A stretch of 64,000 nucleotides of DNA from the NCBI GenBank assembly GCA_964036195.1, contig OZ038458.1, forward strand, positions 15,513,832 to 15,577,831, in the 5' to 3' direction. A model generated the notes under the pieces. It was not told the DNA's origin. It did not search any database and was given only the letters and a program-made list of their open reading frames with translations. How positions within the stretch are numbered: the first letter of the stretch is position 1; the number at the start of each line of letters is the position of its first letter. The position numbers were made by a program, and so were the translations under genes. Below, in pieces: positions 12,168-24,400 of the stretch. This DNA comes from Sphaerolaimus hirsutus (taxonomy: Eukaryota; Nematoda; Chromadorea; Monhysterida; Sphaerolaimidae).

Positions 12168-13143
12168 GTATTCACTAGTGATGTAAAGGCACCGGGGCAC
12201 CGGTGCCCCGGTGCTGGGCACTGAAGGGCACCAGCACCGGTGCTGGTGCAGTGTTATTGCAATCTTCAGGGGTGCCATGCCGGTGCCGGTGCCATTTTTT
12301 TCAGAATAGCACTGGTGCCGGTGCGGTGCGGTGCCACTTTTTTGCCGGTACCAAAGGTGCTAGCACCAGGGCCAAAGTAAAACGCACCAGGAAAGGCACC
12401 GGCCAAGGCTTCATGTGCTGTGCAATTTTGTCCATAGTATGTGCTTATTCATATTTAAAAAAACAGCGATATATTTACCCAACCGTTTTTGCCTATTTTG
12501 TAAACCTCCCATCAAATAAATATACCTACTGTGAAATCCATTATACCCGATAAGGTATCTGATGAGCGAATCTAGAATTTTGTTGAATTTTAAAGAATTT
12601 TTATATTTTAAAACATCTTTTAATTTTTATATTTTATTTTATATCTTGTTTGTTCAAAATTTGTTGTCAGTTTATGACAGAGATAGTTCCATTCTCTGTA
12701 CAGCAATGACTCCAATCAGTAGACAATAGTGGCTATGGACATTGCAGTGAATTAAATATTTTATCTTTCATTTGTAATCATTGTAATTGCTTCATAAAAG
12801 TGATTGCCACATCATTCTGATCATTTTAAGTGCTCAACCATCAAAATCGGTTGAAAATTCATGGAAATATGCACTTCCAAAGGTGAGACCACTGAGAAAC
12901 TGCCCCATATTTACCTCAGAAATTCCAGCCCGGTGCGGTGCCTTTCGGTGCTAGCACCGGCAACCCGCCGGTGCCCTTCGGTGCCGGTGCCATTTTTTCC
13001 AAAAGGCACCGGTGCCGGTGCGGTGCGGTGCCATTTTCTGGCAGGTGCCCTAGGGTGCCAGGTGGTCTTTTCATGCGTTGGCAAAGGTGCCGGTGCGGTG
13101 CGGTGCCATTTTTCCCGGTGCCTTTAACATCACTAGTATTCAC
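12168..13143. mobile_element. CACCGG-array hAT MITE with 8-bp TSD
   Basis: The element (12176-13135) starts TAGTGATGTAAAGGCACCGG and ends GGTGCCTTTAACATCACTA. Identical GTATTCAC copies flank it. Both subterminal regions are arrays of GGTGCC/CACCGG words in both orientations, and a unique AT-rich core lies between. It is close to identical to 42430-43347, including the core, so both derive from one recently active family. Open frames across the arrays are repeat artefacts. Confidence 0.85.
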
Positions 13144-14037
13144 CAAATGCACCGCTGACATCAAGCTATGATGCAAAATGAGGTGAAATGAAATGATTTG
13201 CCAAAGGTTTTTATAAATGCGCTGTCTCAGTAATTCTGGAACGCAATGAGAACAAATACCTACATAAAATAGCTGCCAAAATTATGTGTTTCAAATGCAT
13301 TCTAGATTATGTAATTTATCATTCTCAGTTAAATCCCTTTCTGAGAGCATTTGCTTCATATCGCGCGGGCGAGAAAGGAATTGTCATTTGTTAATAGTAA
13401 ATGTTTTTTACCTAAACCTATACCCATTTATGCAATCCTCCAGTACCTTTTATGTAAAAATCATAGTTGTTAAAATGCATTTACGTTCACTTGATAAATA
13501 CGTATACTCAAGTACTGCGTAAATACGTGAGTACCGCGATAAAAATACCGGTACTCACTTACTCGCTTAGTACGTGAGTGCAGAAAACGTATTTTTAGGG
13601 AACAGAAAATTACGGTTTGTCATTTATTCAAACAGAAAGTGACAAACATAAGACATTTTCCTAAGAAATACTTATCAGGAGAGAAAAACACATCTTTATG
13701 TATAACAGAGTAAAAATTTGAAAAATACTGACTTTTCGTGAGAAAAATACCCGTTTTATGTTTTTCCCAGAAAAAAAAATCGTGTCTTTACATTTCATAT
13801 GAAAAAAGTATTCTAGGTAATCATCTTTTACGCAGTGTAAAAGTATTAAAAAATACTTTGTTTTCTGTACTCAGGGGTGGGTAAAAGAAAAATACTTTAC
13901 ATCTACATTTACTTAAGTTACATACTTTTAACAACTCTGGTAAAAATCAAGCATTAATACATATATTTATCATGGCTCTGTTCGGACGGATGCAAAACGC
14001 GTCTCAGAGTGAACAATGACTTCAAGTGTATTTTTAC
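13144..14037. other. Intergenic or long-intron sequence
   Basis: No exon is visible. If the exon at 14038-14107 is real, this stretch is the start of its downstream intron on the minus strand. Degenerate GTACTCACTTACTCGC words occur at 13500-13580. Confidence 0.35.
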
Positions 14038-14107
14038 CGGATGTATAGCTCTGGTGCGTCGCGCTGGCATTGTGCGCCGCCGTGGGGGTCTGCTGTTTCT
14101 GTGCCAT
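14038..14107 (-). CDS. Probable first coding exon, unknown gene
   Basis: Read on the minus strand, ATG at 14107 opens 23 codons plus one base, rich in Gln, Thr, Ala, Ser and His (starting MAQKQQTPTAAHN), and ends at a GTAAAA donor at 14037. Upstream the sequence is unusually GC-rich, as for a promoter or 5' leader. The frame also stays open upstream of the ATG. I find no matching downstream exon in the window, so the rest of the gene would lie beyond a long intron. The product is not recognised and the call rests on base composition and the start/donor pair. Confidence 0.35.
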
Positions 14108-14349
14108 CGAGCGGCCAGTCGCAGCCGCTTGAATTGAAGTTAGCTTGTCGCGCACTTTGTTGCAGCTCCGCGCGCCGTTTAGCGTTTACTATCGTAGGAG
14201 CCTTTCTAAAAAGATGGACGCCAATAGCCGAACGAGTTATTCGTAGTAGATTATTGGAATGAACTGGACGACGCCGAGTGTCCGCTGCGCAGCTACATTC
14301 GACAGAATACCTCGTTTGCACAAAAATGTCAATTTGTGATATTTAATAG

Positions 14350-15241
14350 TAAACAGCAACAATGTCGCGTGTTTGTGCCGCGCTGCGAGTATGTGCTCTG
14401 GGGCGGGCCGATCTGGCAGGCAGGCCTAAAATAAGCATGAACAGCGCCGCGTGCCGCACTACGAAGGCCGACCAGCGAGGGCGCGCTTGTGCCCCCCTAT
14501 AGGGCTGGAGACACGCATTTAGAATTCCTCAATTTTTGGAGTAATTTGGGTATTTATAAATAAAATAATTTTTGTTTGCGACGAAAATTCTAATTCGAAT
14601 ACCTAGGCTGTTATTTGTGTATAAACTCATCGGTATTTGTTCCATCTTTTTCGGAGACAAAGGCACACACCACACTTTGCCATGTTTTATTTATTATTCA
14701 ACAAAAACATGTACCCATTTATTTACATTTATATTTTATCATATACACTTTTTTCAACAACCCCGATCCCTAGTGTCAGTGGAGTGGGGGACTACATCTC
14801 AATATGTACTCCGCAGTAGTACCCGCATACTCAGTACCTAACTCCCCCCCCGGCGCATGTGCCGCGGCCCAATGGCATCATTACATGGCATGCCATGCGC
14901 CCGGCAGCGGCGGCGAGCTGTCGCGCGCGTCCCATCCACACTTCTCATGTTGACTTCAAAGCGACGCGGCCTCATTCCCGCTTGCGCGGCACAGGTTCAC
15001 GTTAAGCACGCGGCCCTTTGGCAATGTCGACCCGCTCAAAACAAGCCGCGGCCGCGTGCCCGCTGGGATGTTGATTTCAATCTTGGGAGTACCTAGCACC
15101 GTTCAGCGTGACTTTGCTGTCGAGGCATTCTCGTGCCGTTTTGCTTTCTCGTGCCGCGTGGGAATTGAACTCGTTGCCCGGTGTGTGTTGCTTTCTTTCA
15201 TTACAAAACACATGTGTCGACGAACTACAAAAATAATAACG
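14350..15241. other. GC-rich stretch between two minus-strand transcripts
   Basis: Between the putative exon at 14.1 kb and the kelch stop codon lies CpG-rich sequence, notably 14380-14500 and 14850-15200, with words such as GCCGCGCTGCGAG. It may hold the promoter of the 14.1 kb transcript and the kelch 3' untranslated region. The open frame at 14857-15096 is Arg/Ala-rich because of base composition and I do not call it a gene. Confidence 0.3.
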
Positions 15242-15441
15242 GACTAATTCAAAATGTAGGTAAATGTGAAAATTCATGGCAGAATAATTGTGACCGTTGA
15301 GCGTGATAAAGGTAATGAGAAATAAAAAAGGCAGCTTGTTGTAGAGATTGAAGAACGAGTTCTGAGACCAACCCGTCCACATGATCCATCATATCATCAT
15401 CACAAATGTACCCACTCACAAAAAGCGACATTATTCACTAC

Positions 15442-18173
15442 TCAGGCAGGAATGGCTGCCATCCCGAAGGCACTGATACCACCCAAATAGGTATCTCTAA
15501 TAACCTCCCTCAACTCCCCATCCCTGTGCCACAGTCTTCCGTCGAAGTAAAACACAGTCGCAGTAGCTTTATAGTCGCCTTTGTGCTCCTTGCCTCCAAT
15601 GGCCCATAGGAAACCGTCGAGCGCGGCGAGGCCGAACTCGAAGCGGGCGGCGGGCATGGCCGGCATCCGCAGCCAGTGCGTCCCGTTGGCTGGTAGGCGC
15701 TCGCAGGAGGACAGCGGGCTGTAGAGATAGGTTTTTCATGTGAAAGATCGCTACTAAAATACTGTGTTGGTTGTCGCAATGCAACTTTGAACAAGAAAGA
15801 GACTAACACTGCATTTTCCAAGCCTCCGCAGACGACCACATCGCCATTGAACAGCGCCGATGCATGTCTGTGATCGTTAAAATTACCATGACCGCAATCG
15901 AAATGATCTCGAAGAGTATTTGCGAAATCTCGCTCGCCATTTTATACCAACCTGTGTCTCGCTGTGCGCATGCTCGGCAACTCGGCCCACTTCAGTGTTC
16001 TGGTGTCGAGCGCCGCTGCCTGTCTCCTGAAAAGGAGACTCGACGCATGAGCCCACTCTGATCGAATGGTCTGTGCATGACATCAGACCGCGCCGACAAC
16101 TTACCCCCTCTTATCACCCCACCAGTACCAGCCGCCAGTGATCACGGCCCTGCCCATTGAATCTGGTGCACTAGCTGACCAAAGTCCTGGCAATGGGCAG
16201 TCAATGACCACGCTTGGTTCCCTGGTCGGTGAGATCAAAGTTTGTGCTTTTGAGATGTGCATGCTTTCAGAGAACAAGTGCAATGAATGGATGTAATTAG
16301 GTATATCTACCTGCCATATAGCGCCATTTCATTCATGAGCTCGCAAGTGTGCGATCCCTTTGATTCAGATCCATCACCACAAACAACCTGGGTTAAATTA
16401 TTAGTATCATGAGTATTTTATGAATGTAGTACACTAGCTTAATGTGGTTTTAATTTTAATATGTCATTGAGCTATGAAAAAGTGATGTAAAAGTGCTATG
16501 GAGCTAGCACCAAAGCAAAAAGTGTCAAAAAGTGGTTTTGGCGCTATCTTGTTCTGGCGCCAAGTCCATGGAAAGCGCCATAGCGCTTTTGGCGCTTGGT
16601 GCTATTATTGCTCTGTGCCAGGAACAAAATGGCTGGCGCTGGCTCTTGCGGCGCCAATTTACTCTGGCGCCATTGACGTTTGGTGCTTGTGGTCGGAAAA
16701 GCGCCGTGACGCCAATGTGCTGGCGCTTTTTACATAACTACATAAAGGTAACTCACAATAGAATCATGTGCCACGGGCACCATACCATTCGCTGGGTGCT
16801 GTCTGCTCTCTGTCAGCGATTGCACTTCTGTCAATGTGCCATTGCTTCTCAGATACGACCTCAATTCGACCACTTTGACATTTCTGGGATAATTTGACCA
16901 GTGGTGTCCCTTGAAGATAACCACTCTGCCATTGTAAAATGCGAGTGACGGATTGTAGCCGACAATGGCTCGCCAAGTTGGCACGATATTTGTCAAGTGT
17001 GGTCTATTGTGTCTGGTGCACGTGATCTGGTACACCCAGATTTGGTTGTCTCTTGCTAGCAGCACCCGGTCGCCTTTGATCCTGTAAGATGAGGTTGATG
17101 CTTAGTTTGCGACAACAAAAAATTTGGCATTTCTCCAAAAAAGTTGAGGCATTATGAACGAATTGCTGCTGCAGTCCGGATTTTCATTGCAGGACTGTTT
17201 TTTTAACGCTTGTCAATTAATTGAGGTATGTAAAACAGTTGTATACAAAACATTTTGAAATTTCATTTCATTCCAAAAAGTTTCAAATCCAGACATTTCG
17301 AGTTCACAATAGATTTTACAGTGTAACAGTTACGCTCATTTTAGAGAAAAAAATTTTATGAGTACGGGTATGGGTATCCCGATTTATACATGGGTGCCGA
17401 TTTTCAGAAAATTCATAAATTTCACATTGAAAGTGCACAAGTTCACCATGAAAAACCGTACTTTCACGTCGAAAGTTCATAGGTATGTCGTAGGTAAGAG
17501 GGATGTTATTCAAGGGGAGGAGTTATTTTTCCCTCAGAACTTTCACTAGGTATATTCATTGTATGAATGCCTTCTGACAACTCATGTAATTAATGTACTT
17601 AACAGTTCAACAACAACAAAAACAAAGTTCTCAAATTCTAAAATTCCTGTTTATCAGCATCCAAATCATTCAAAATACAGATTGTGAATAAACATATCAA
17701 ATAACCAGAGGGGGAGTTAATCAAGAGAGGGAAGTTATTCAAGTGTGGTATTTTTTCTTCACCTGGCAAACAGGGATGAGTTATTCAAGGGGGTGTCATT
17801 AAAGGGAGGGGTCTTATTCAAGGATATACAGTAGCTAACGAATGCTATTCCTGTTGGCATAAAATTCTTTGTTATTGGAATGTGAACACATCAATGTTTT
17901 ATGAGAAACAATTTTCTCTCTCGTTATTTGAAAACATTTGAATGAGTATAAGTCATTGTTGGCCCACTGCCAACAAGAACTGCATATGCAAAATGTAAAA
18001 TCACCGAGGCATACCTAAAATAAAGAAAGCGTAATTTACCTAGAGTATTTGTTGTTGGCACTGCTGAGATACCTGTTGTAGCATTGATCATTGTTTCCAT
18101 ACGATGAGCTCCATCGGTATGCCATCGCAATTTGGCCAGCCATGGCGAAAAATACAAGCCATTTGAGATACAT
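15442..18173 (-). CDS. Secreted kelch-repeat protein, 7 exons
   Basis: Exons, in transcript order: 18173-18040, 17081-16757, 16387-16311, 16221-16105, 16026-15952, 15867-15808 and 15718-15442. All joins keep phase and give 354 residues. Residues 1-18 (MYLKWLVFFAMAGQIAMA) look like a signal peptide, which is why I chose the ATG at 18173 although the frame is open further upstream. Kelch hallmarks follow: VVCGDG, MGRAVITGGWYWW, LKWAELPSMRTARHRHA, GDVVVCGG and FLWAIGGKE, that is hydrophobic-Gly-Gly strands with the expected Trp and Arg spacing, enough for about five or six propeller blades. Kelch beta-propellers bind proteins or, in galactose-oxidase relatives, carry enzymes; here no BTB or other partner domain is present. 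The role is therefore an extracellular propeller of unknown partner. The exon chain is well supported; the function is not known. Confidence 0.85.
16480..16740. mobile_element. Degraded GGCGC hAT MITE in a kelch intron
   Basis: It starts AGTGATGTAAAAGTGC and ends GCGCTTTTTACATAACTA, with GGCGC words between. The flanking octamers (CTATGAAA and CATAAAGG) no longer match, so it is older than its relatives. Its edge lies only about 16 bp from the 5' splice site of exon 2 of the kelch gene. Confidence 0.65.
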
Positions 18174-18867
18174 TTCCAAGTTTCTGTTTTCGCCGGTTTG
18201 GAAGAAGTTCAACTGGTTGACAGACAAAATGCTCCCCACTCTTTTTATTTGAACCAACTCGTTCCTGGACTTGGAAAGCTTTGTTTACATTCCAGTGTTT
18301 CGAAATCCGACAATCAAACAATAGTTTTCAGCAAATAGAACTATTAGTAACAAAAGTGGGAGGGGCACGCTGCGTAAGTTGATAAAATTGGTAAACAATA
18401 AGCACAATAGTAATAAGTGACCACTAGTGGTGGGAAATCGCTTAAAAGATAAAAATGGCTGAGTGGCACTTAAGATATGGTGCTCATAAATACTTTATAA
18501 CTAAAAGTGCCATAAATACCTTGCGCATATGGCCTCGATTATAGCAAGCACTAAAAGCAATGGGCGCCGACTGCCAATGACGTCAGGACTAAGCCCGCGA
18601 CTTGCCATCTCATCAAGTTTGAACTGTCAAGTTCCGAATTCCAGACATTTGGAACTTGACGGTCATTGGGTAAGGACGAAACCGTTACTTCCATAAAGGG
18701 TTAGAAAATTTCTCAACCAAACTGCTCTGCATGACTATCACTGCAGTGAAAGCTAAGTTTCAGATTCTCTTAAAATGTTTCACCGGGGTTTTGATCTACC
18801 TACATCTAAACTTGGTCACCTGACGTCTTCTCACTTCCCAGGGCTCATTCAAACGGCATAGCAGGTG
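18174..18867. other. Upstream region of the kelch gene
   Basis: This stretch should contain the 5' untranslated region and promoter of the minus-strand kelch gene. I see no clear TATA or initiator element and no other gene. Short phrases such as GTTTGAACTGTCAAGTTCC are locally palindromic. Confidence 0.3.
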
Positions 18868-19732
18868 CACCCGCTTAGTGATGTAAAAGCGCCATGGCGC
18901 TGGCGCCTGGCGCTAGCGCTAAAACAAAAAGCGCCATGGCGCTTTTGGCGCTTGGCGCCATTTTGCTGTGGCGCCATTGGCGCTTGGCGCTGGACTTAGG
19001 CGCCAAAAAAGCGCCACACAGTTTAAAATTCACAGCAACAATTGATGCAAAAATATGTGTAAATTGCAAAAATAATAATCTAATAAACACCCCAAATTTT
19101 GTAATATTTATCTTAATAGCTTTTGGCCACTATCACCCGAATGTCCCTCCCCCAATTGCTAAACTATCTACATATCTGGAGTAAACCTACACTTTTTCAA
19201 CAAAAACTTTTCCTGTAAAAAAGCTATTTTTTGCACTGTAAGGCAATTACTTTAAGGCTAATAAATTTATAATCTCATATTTACTGTTGTAATATCATAT
19301 CTCACACGAAGAGTTTCATTATTTTATCTAATAACTGCAGCCTCCAACTTACAGAAGAAGCTACATTTTGGCTGATTGATTGACTGTCAAGAATTATAGA
19401 TGATGATATCTGATTTTAACTAGGTAAACTTATCCCAGTGCTCTAAAAAGCTTTACCTCGCTGCAAATGAAAAAAAATAGAACTGAACGCAAAGCGTTTC
19501 ATAACCACCGCTGCATATACAAACTGTGAAGTTATTTTGGCGCTGGCGCTTTTGGCGCTTGGCGCCATTGTCCTCTGGCGCCGTGGTCTGAAAAAGCGCC
19601 ATGGCGCTTTTGGCGCTTGGCGCCATTTTGCTGTGGCGCCATTGGCGCTTGGCGCTGGCTTTGAAAAAGCGCCATGGCGCTTTTGGCGCTTGGCGCTAAA
19701 GTCCTGGCGCTTTTTACATCACTACACCCGCT
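18868..19732. mobile_element. GGCGCC-array hAT MITE with 8-bp TSD
   Basis: The element (18876-19724) begins TAGTGATGTAAAAGCGCC and ends GGCGCTTTTTACATCACTA. The flanking duplications are both CACCCGCT. Dense GGCGCC/GCGCCA arrays occupy both ends and an AT-rich unique core lies between about 19020 and 19530. The 8-bp duplication and TAGTG start identify hAT. Long open frames through the arrays are compositional. Confidence 0.85.
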
Positions 19733-21416
19733 GCTCTGTGCACATTGCATTGGCGTCCTTCACAATCACAATGGCGCCATTCCAACACCACGGCCAATCT
19801 TTCCCAAGGCCAAATGAGCTTACCCCGTCATTGCGACCTATTTCACCAGCTAATGCGCTCATGCTTCTTTACTTATCAAAAATTCTCGGCAATCGCAAGG
19901 GAATGTAAAAATTGCGATTAAGAAACGCTCGCTCGAACAAAGTTCCCGCTTCTGAGCGGAGGAAACAATTTGAGAATTCAAACGTTGTCTCAGCTCGTTC
20001 GAATGACGGTGACGGACTGTGCCAGACAGTTTCAAATGACCGACGAGTTGACAGCTGGTATGAGATGACGTAAATGCAACGGAACGCTCGTTTTTGCATT
20101 CCGCAATAGATTATGGCATTTTATGGGAATTTGCCGCGTGCCCAGCTCCTCGCTAATGACGATGACAAAAAAAATCTAAATGTTTTTGGGGTTTTTTTTG
20201 TTTTAGAGAGGGGTTTGTTCAAAGGAAAGCTGAGCACTGAAAGCACTCATCCATCTGATTTTTAACAACAAAAAAAAACGAAGATAAAACCAAATCCTAC
20301 TTTTTTTGTGAAAAAGAATGAACCGCTTTTTGGGTATTTTGATTAATTTGGGAGGGAAAATAGTAGGTTGGAAAAGTAACAACTACTGGCATCCTGAAAG
20401 AAAATCATAACAAAATATCCCATGAAAATTGAAAAGTGTTCCGAAAAAAAACAGTATGTATTCCAAAACACAGAAAAAAAATTTGATGATCTTAGAAATA
20501 TGTTTTTAGATAAGTTCAGGGAAAATGTCTTTGAAAGGGCACGTAAAAATTCAAACACTTCAGAGACTTTGCCATGGTTACTCATTTAACACTGTTTTGA
20601 CTGCACAAGTTCGTGCATTTGCATAAACAAAAAAGAATCCACAAAAGCAGAAGTGTGTGGTACAGTAATTTTATGCCTCTGACTGTGAAAGTCACTGGAA
20701 GCCAACATTTTGATGGTGAGGGACGGAATGTACACAACATTTTGTATTGCAGTGGCTACATTTGCTGTTACGATTCTGCATCAACAATTTTGCACATGCG
20801 AACGTAACGGTTGGCTTACACACAGATGAAAGCGCGGTAACTCTGATCGTCAAGGGCCAACTGTTGTTTTGGTCCAGGAATATCTGGTCCAGAACTCAAA
20901 TATTTTGGAGAACAATTTGTTTTCAACTTAAACATTCGAAAGGTAGAAGTCGACAACTTTTTCTTCTTGGTGGAAAATGCATTAATCGCCTGATTTTTCT
21001 TTCTACACAAAATAATCATTTAAACGGTGAACTCTTATCGCCAAGGGGGAGTTTTGACAGCGCCGTCTGTACGGACTATTGTAAAACGGATCGGGTCACG
21101 TATGGGAACTTGTCCGTTAGTCCAAGCTATCCAAGTCATTTGACCCATGTCCAAGTCTAAGCGATGTTCCCCCAATTTTCTGCTCAAAATCGCTAAAATG
21201 GCTCTATTTTGCCAATTTTTACATTCATCATTGCTATTTTCGTAGGTATACATGGTTATATATCTATGTTTACCCTATTTTATTTTTATTTGTAGCGATG
21301 TCAAAAAGTTTGCAAGCTGCCAAGTTCCCATACAGGAACTCTTCCGGGGTTACGAAACAAAAAGATTGCGAAAAGATAAAACGGATTACGAAAAGATAAA
21401 ACGGAGTGCTACAAAA
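19733..21416. other. Intergenic region upstream of SLC35F gene
   Basis: No supported exon. A 137-codon open frame at 20747-21160 and a short frame at 20729 with a hydrophobic start (MYTTFCIAVATFAVTIL) are visible, but neither has a partner exon. AT-rich A/T runs fill 20160-20480. Confidence 0.3.
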
Positions 21417-24400
21417 ATGGTTTTCGATGGGTGCGGCAGTGCGAGTGCCGAAGCGACAGCGCAGCGGGCATCCACAGCCAGGTCTCTTCAAGCAATCCAT
21501 ATCACACATCCAACCAACTATAACTCAACCACCACCGCAGGCACATGGCGTACTCGTTCGTGCTGGGGCAGGCTGCGTCGGTGTCGCTCGGCTGCACGGC
21601 CATTTCCAGCGAGCTGCTCAACGCAAACTTCGACGTGCACACGCCTACGGGTTGGTTAAGTGGGCTTTATCGGGTGACTGTTAGGGTTTAAACTATATCA
21701 CTTTTCGATATCGATGTTCGATATCAAAAAATGGTCGATCTTCAATACGATATATAGTTTGAACCCTACTGACTGTGTCTACCACTTGCAGTGATACTCC
21801 AGTTGGAGTGTACTTCGGGTTGTGTTTTCGTGTGTGTCATAGCTATGTATGACACTGCATTTTTACTGTTTTGTCATTAACAAAACTGTGTTCAAAATGG
21901 CCCACCGCACACTGAAATTTTGCGTTCAGCGTTCGAACGTTTTTGCACGCTGAACTACAGACGCTGAAATCAATATCTAAAGAACACCACGTTTTTGAAG
22001 CGTAAAAATTTTGATAGCATGCTAATTGTGCGAAATACTGCTAATTAGGGTGGCAGACGGTACAGCCTTGCGGTAAACCGTACGGTACGGTAAATTCTGC
22101 CACCCTACTGCTAATAACGAAATTTTTACGCTTCAAAAACGTTGTGCTCTTTAGATTTTACTTTCAGCGTTTGTAATTCAGCGTGCAAAAACGTTCGAAC
22201 GCTGAACGCAAAATTTCAGTGTGCGGTGCGCCAATGTGTTCGAATTTGTGTAAAAGTGCGCAAAAAGTTGCATGTTCAGCGACCCCCCTCTACTGGTGTA
22301 TGGTGGGTTATATGCACAAATAAAGAAAATGAGAAATTGAATGAATTTGATTAAAACAATTTAATGATTAAAACACTTAAATGAATACTATTTAGGTGGG
22401 CTATCCATTTGAAATACTGCCAAATTATTTTTTATATTTGCACCAATGCACATCCATCTTCACACTAGGGATGGCCAAAAACGTTTTTTTAACGACCCTG
22501 TTTTTTTAAACAACGTTTTTTTAATTTAAAACGGTTTTTAAAAAGCTCCCAGATATGGTTATGGGTCAACATATGCAGGTATATCAAACAATTGCCAGTA
22601 CTTTGTGATGTTATATATAGCCACAGAATGGCTGTGGAGCCATGGGATAGCATTATAAGTGGTCATTGTTATCAAAAATATCCATTTTTTTGTCGACTTG
22701 TTACGTATATCGCCTTTTGTCAAATGTTCATGACTTCAAGTCAAGTTTTGCATGGAATAGCACTTATACAAGGTTATAATATAAGGCTAATCCATTGACA
22801 GTGATGGATCACACCAGGGGTTTAGTAGATTTGGACCCTGGAGGGGGTTTATATAGATAGTAAATCGCTCCTCCGGAGGGATAGATAGCTGAAAAAAAAA
22901 TTTTTTTGGGAGGGGGGTTGGCGGGGGTTCAAAATATTGGATTTTCCAAGGTTTAGACGGAAAAATGGGGAAAAATAGCTAAAAGTAGGTGAAAAACAGC
23001 TAGAAATAGGTCTATAAGTACATATAGTACAAAAAATCGCTAAAAATAGGCAATAAGGAATGTGAATTAGAATTTTGAAGGTGAAAAACTATAAAAAGGT
23101 ACAAAAATTGGATTTTGGACGAAAATTGGGCCAAAATTTCTTGAAAATCGGACGATTTGGGGGATAGATAGCCAAAAATTTTGCCTCCGGGATAGATAGA
23201 TAGCTGAGCGGGCCTCCGGGATAGATAGATAGATAGCTGGCGGATTTGGGGGGGTAACCCCCCCCCCAACCCCCCCCCCCCCCTACTGAACCCCTGGATC
23301 ACACTGTAGAAGTATGTGGGAGGACATTGGCTGTAAATATATTATATGCTACACTAACATATCACGGCTTATTATGACACAATAGCATGAACAAATGGAA
23401 GCTTTCACACTAAAAATGCCTCAAAACCAATGAAAACAACCATCAATGGTAATGTGTATGTGAAATTGCGCGCTTGCGCGCAAAAAAAATTGCCAAATAC
23501 CTAGTACATAGTACAAAAAATTTTGGCTGATGTTTAAAAGAAAAAACGGTTTCGATGCCTCTGTTTAAAAAAAAACGTTTTTTTTTAATCGGTAAAAAAA
23601 AAACACCGGCCATCCCTACTTCACACCTCAATACATGCCACTTTACAGGCCAAATATTTGTCTCCTCGATGTGCATGGCGCTGGTCTACGGTTCCATTTT
23701 GGCGTGCACCCCCTCCAGTGGGTCGAACGGGGGTGCGTTCTTTGCTGCGCTGCGCGCACGCGGCTGGTTGTACGCGCTGTTGGCGCTTATTGATTTGGAA
23801 GGCAACTTCATAAGTGTCACCGCTTTTCAGTTCACGAACTTGACCAGTGTTTTGGTTTGTTTGTTTTTGCGTGGATTTTAGTCAGTAGTATCTTGAATTT
23901 TGACCCTCCGAGAGAATTGGATCGATAGTGAATCGCTCCTCCGAAGGGATAGATAGCTGAAAATATCCTGGCGGTTCTTGTGGGCTCAATATTTAAGCTT
24001 TTTCAATGTGTAGAAGAAAGGAAAAAAGAAAAATCGCTAAAAATAGGGAAATATAGCTAAAATGCTAGAGCAAGCACAAATATAACCAAAATAGCTTAAA
24101 TAACCAATAATGAAAATGGGGGTTGGGTTCAGGGGACAGTCGCCAGAAAATTGTCTCCGGGGTGGATAGTTAGCTGAGCGGCCTCCGGGATAGATGGATA
24201 ACTGGGGAGGGGGGGTTGGGGTGGGGGAGATTTTAGTGATTGATGTCACCCTTCTAATTTTCTCGTTCAGGTGCTGAACAGTTTCACTACGCCGTGTGTT
24301 TGCATCCTGTCTTTTATTTTCCTCAAAAAGCGCTACCTGTTGAGGCAGAAACTGGCAGTTCTAACCTGTCAGATTGGTCTGATGATTGTGATCTATGCCG

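Noticed and set aside
15892..15937. Alternative kelch reading MASEISQILFEIISIAVMV as a transmembrane segment
   Set aside because: The frame conflicts with the kelch frame; the exon starts at 15867 after GATCACAG and this stretch is intron.
20729..21160. Frame starting MYTTFCIAVATFAVTIL and an overlapping 137-codon frame
   Set aside because: The first looks like a signal peptide but stops after 33 codons without a matched exon; the second has no domain, hydrophobic pattern or splice partner.
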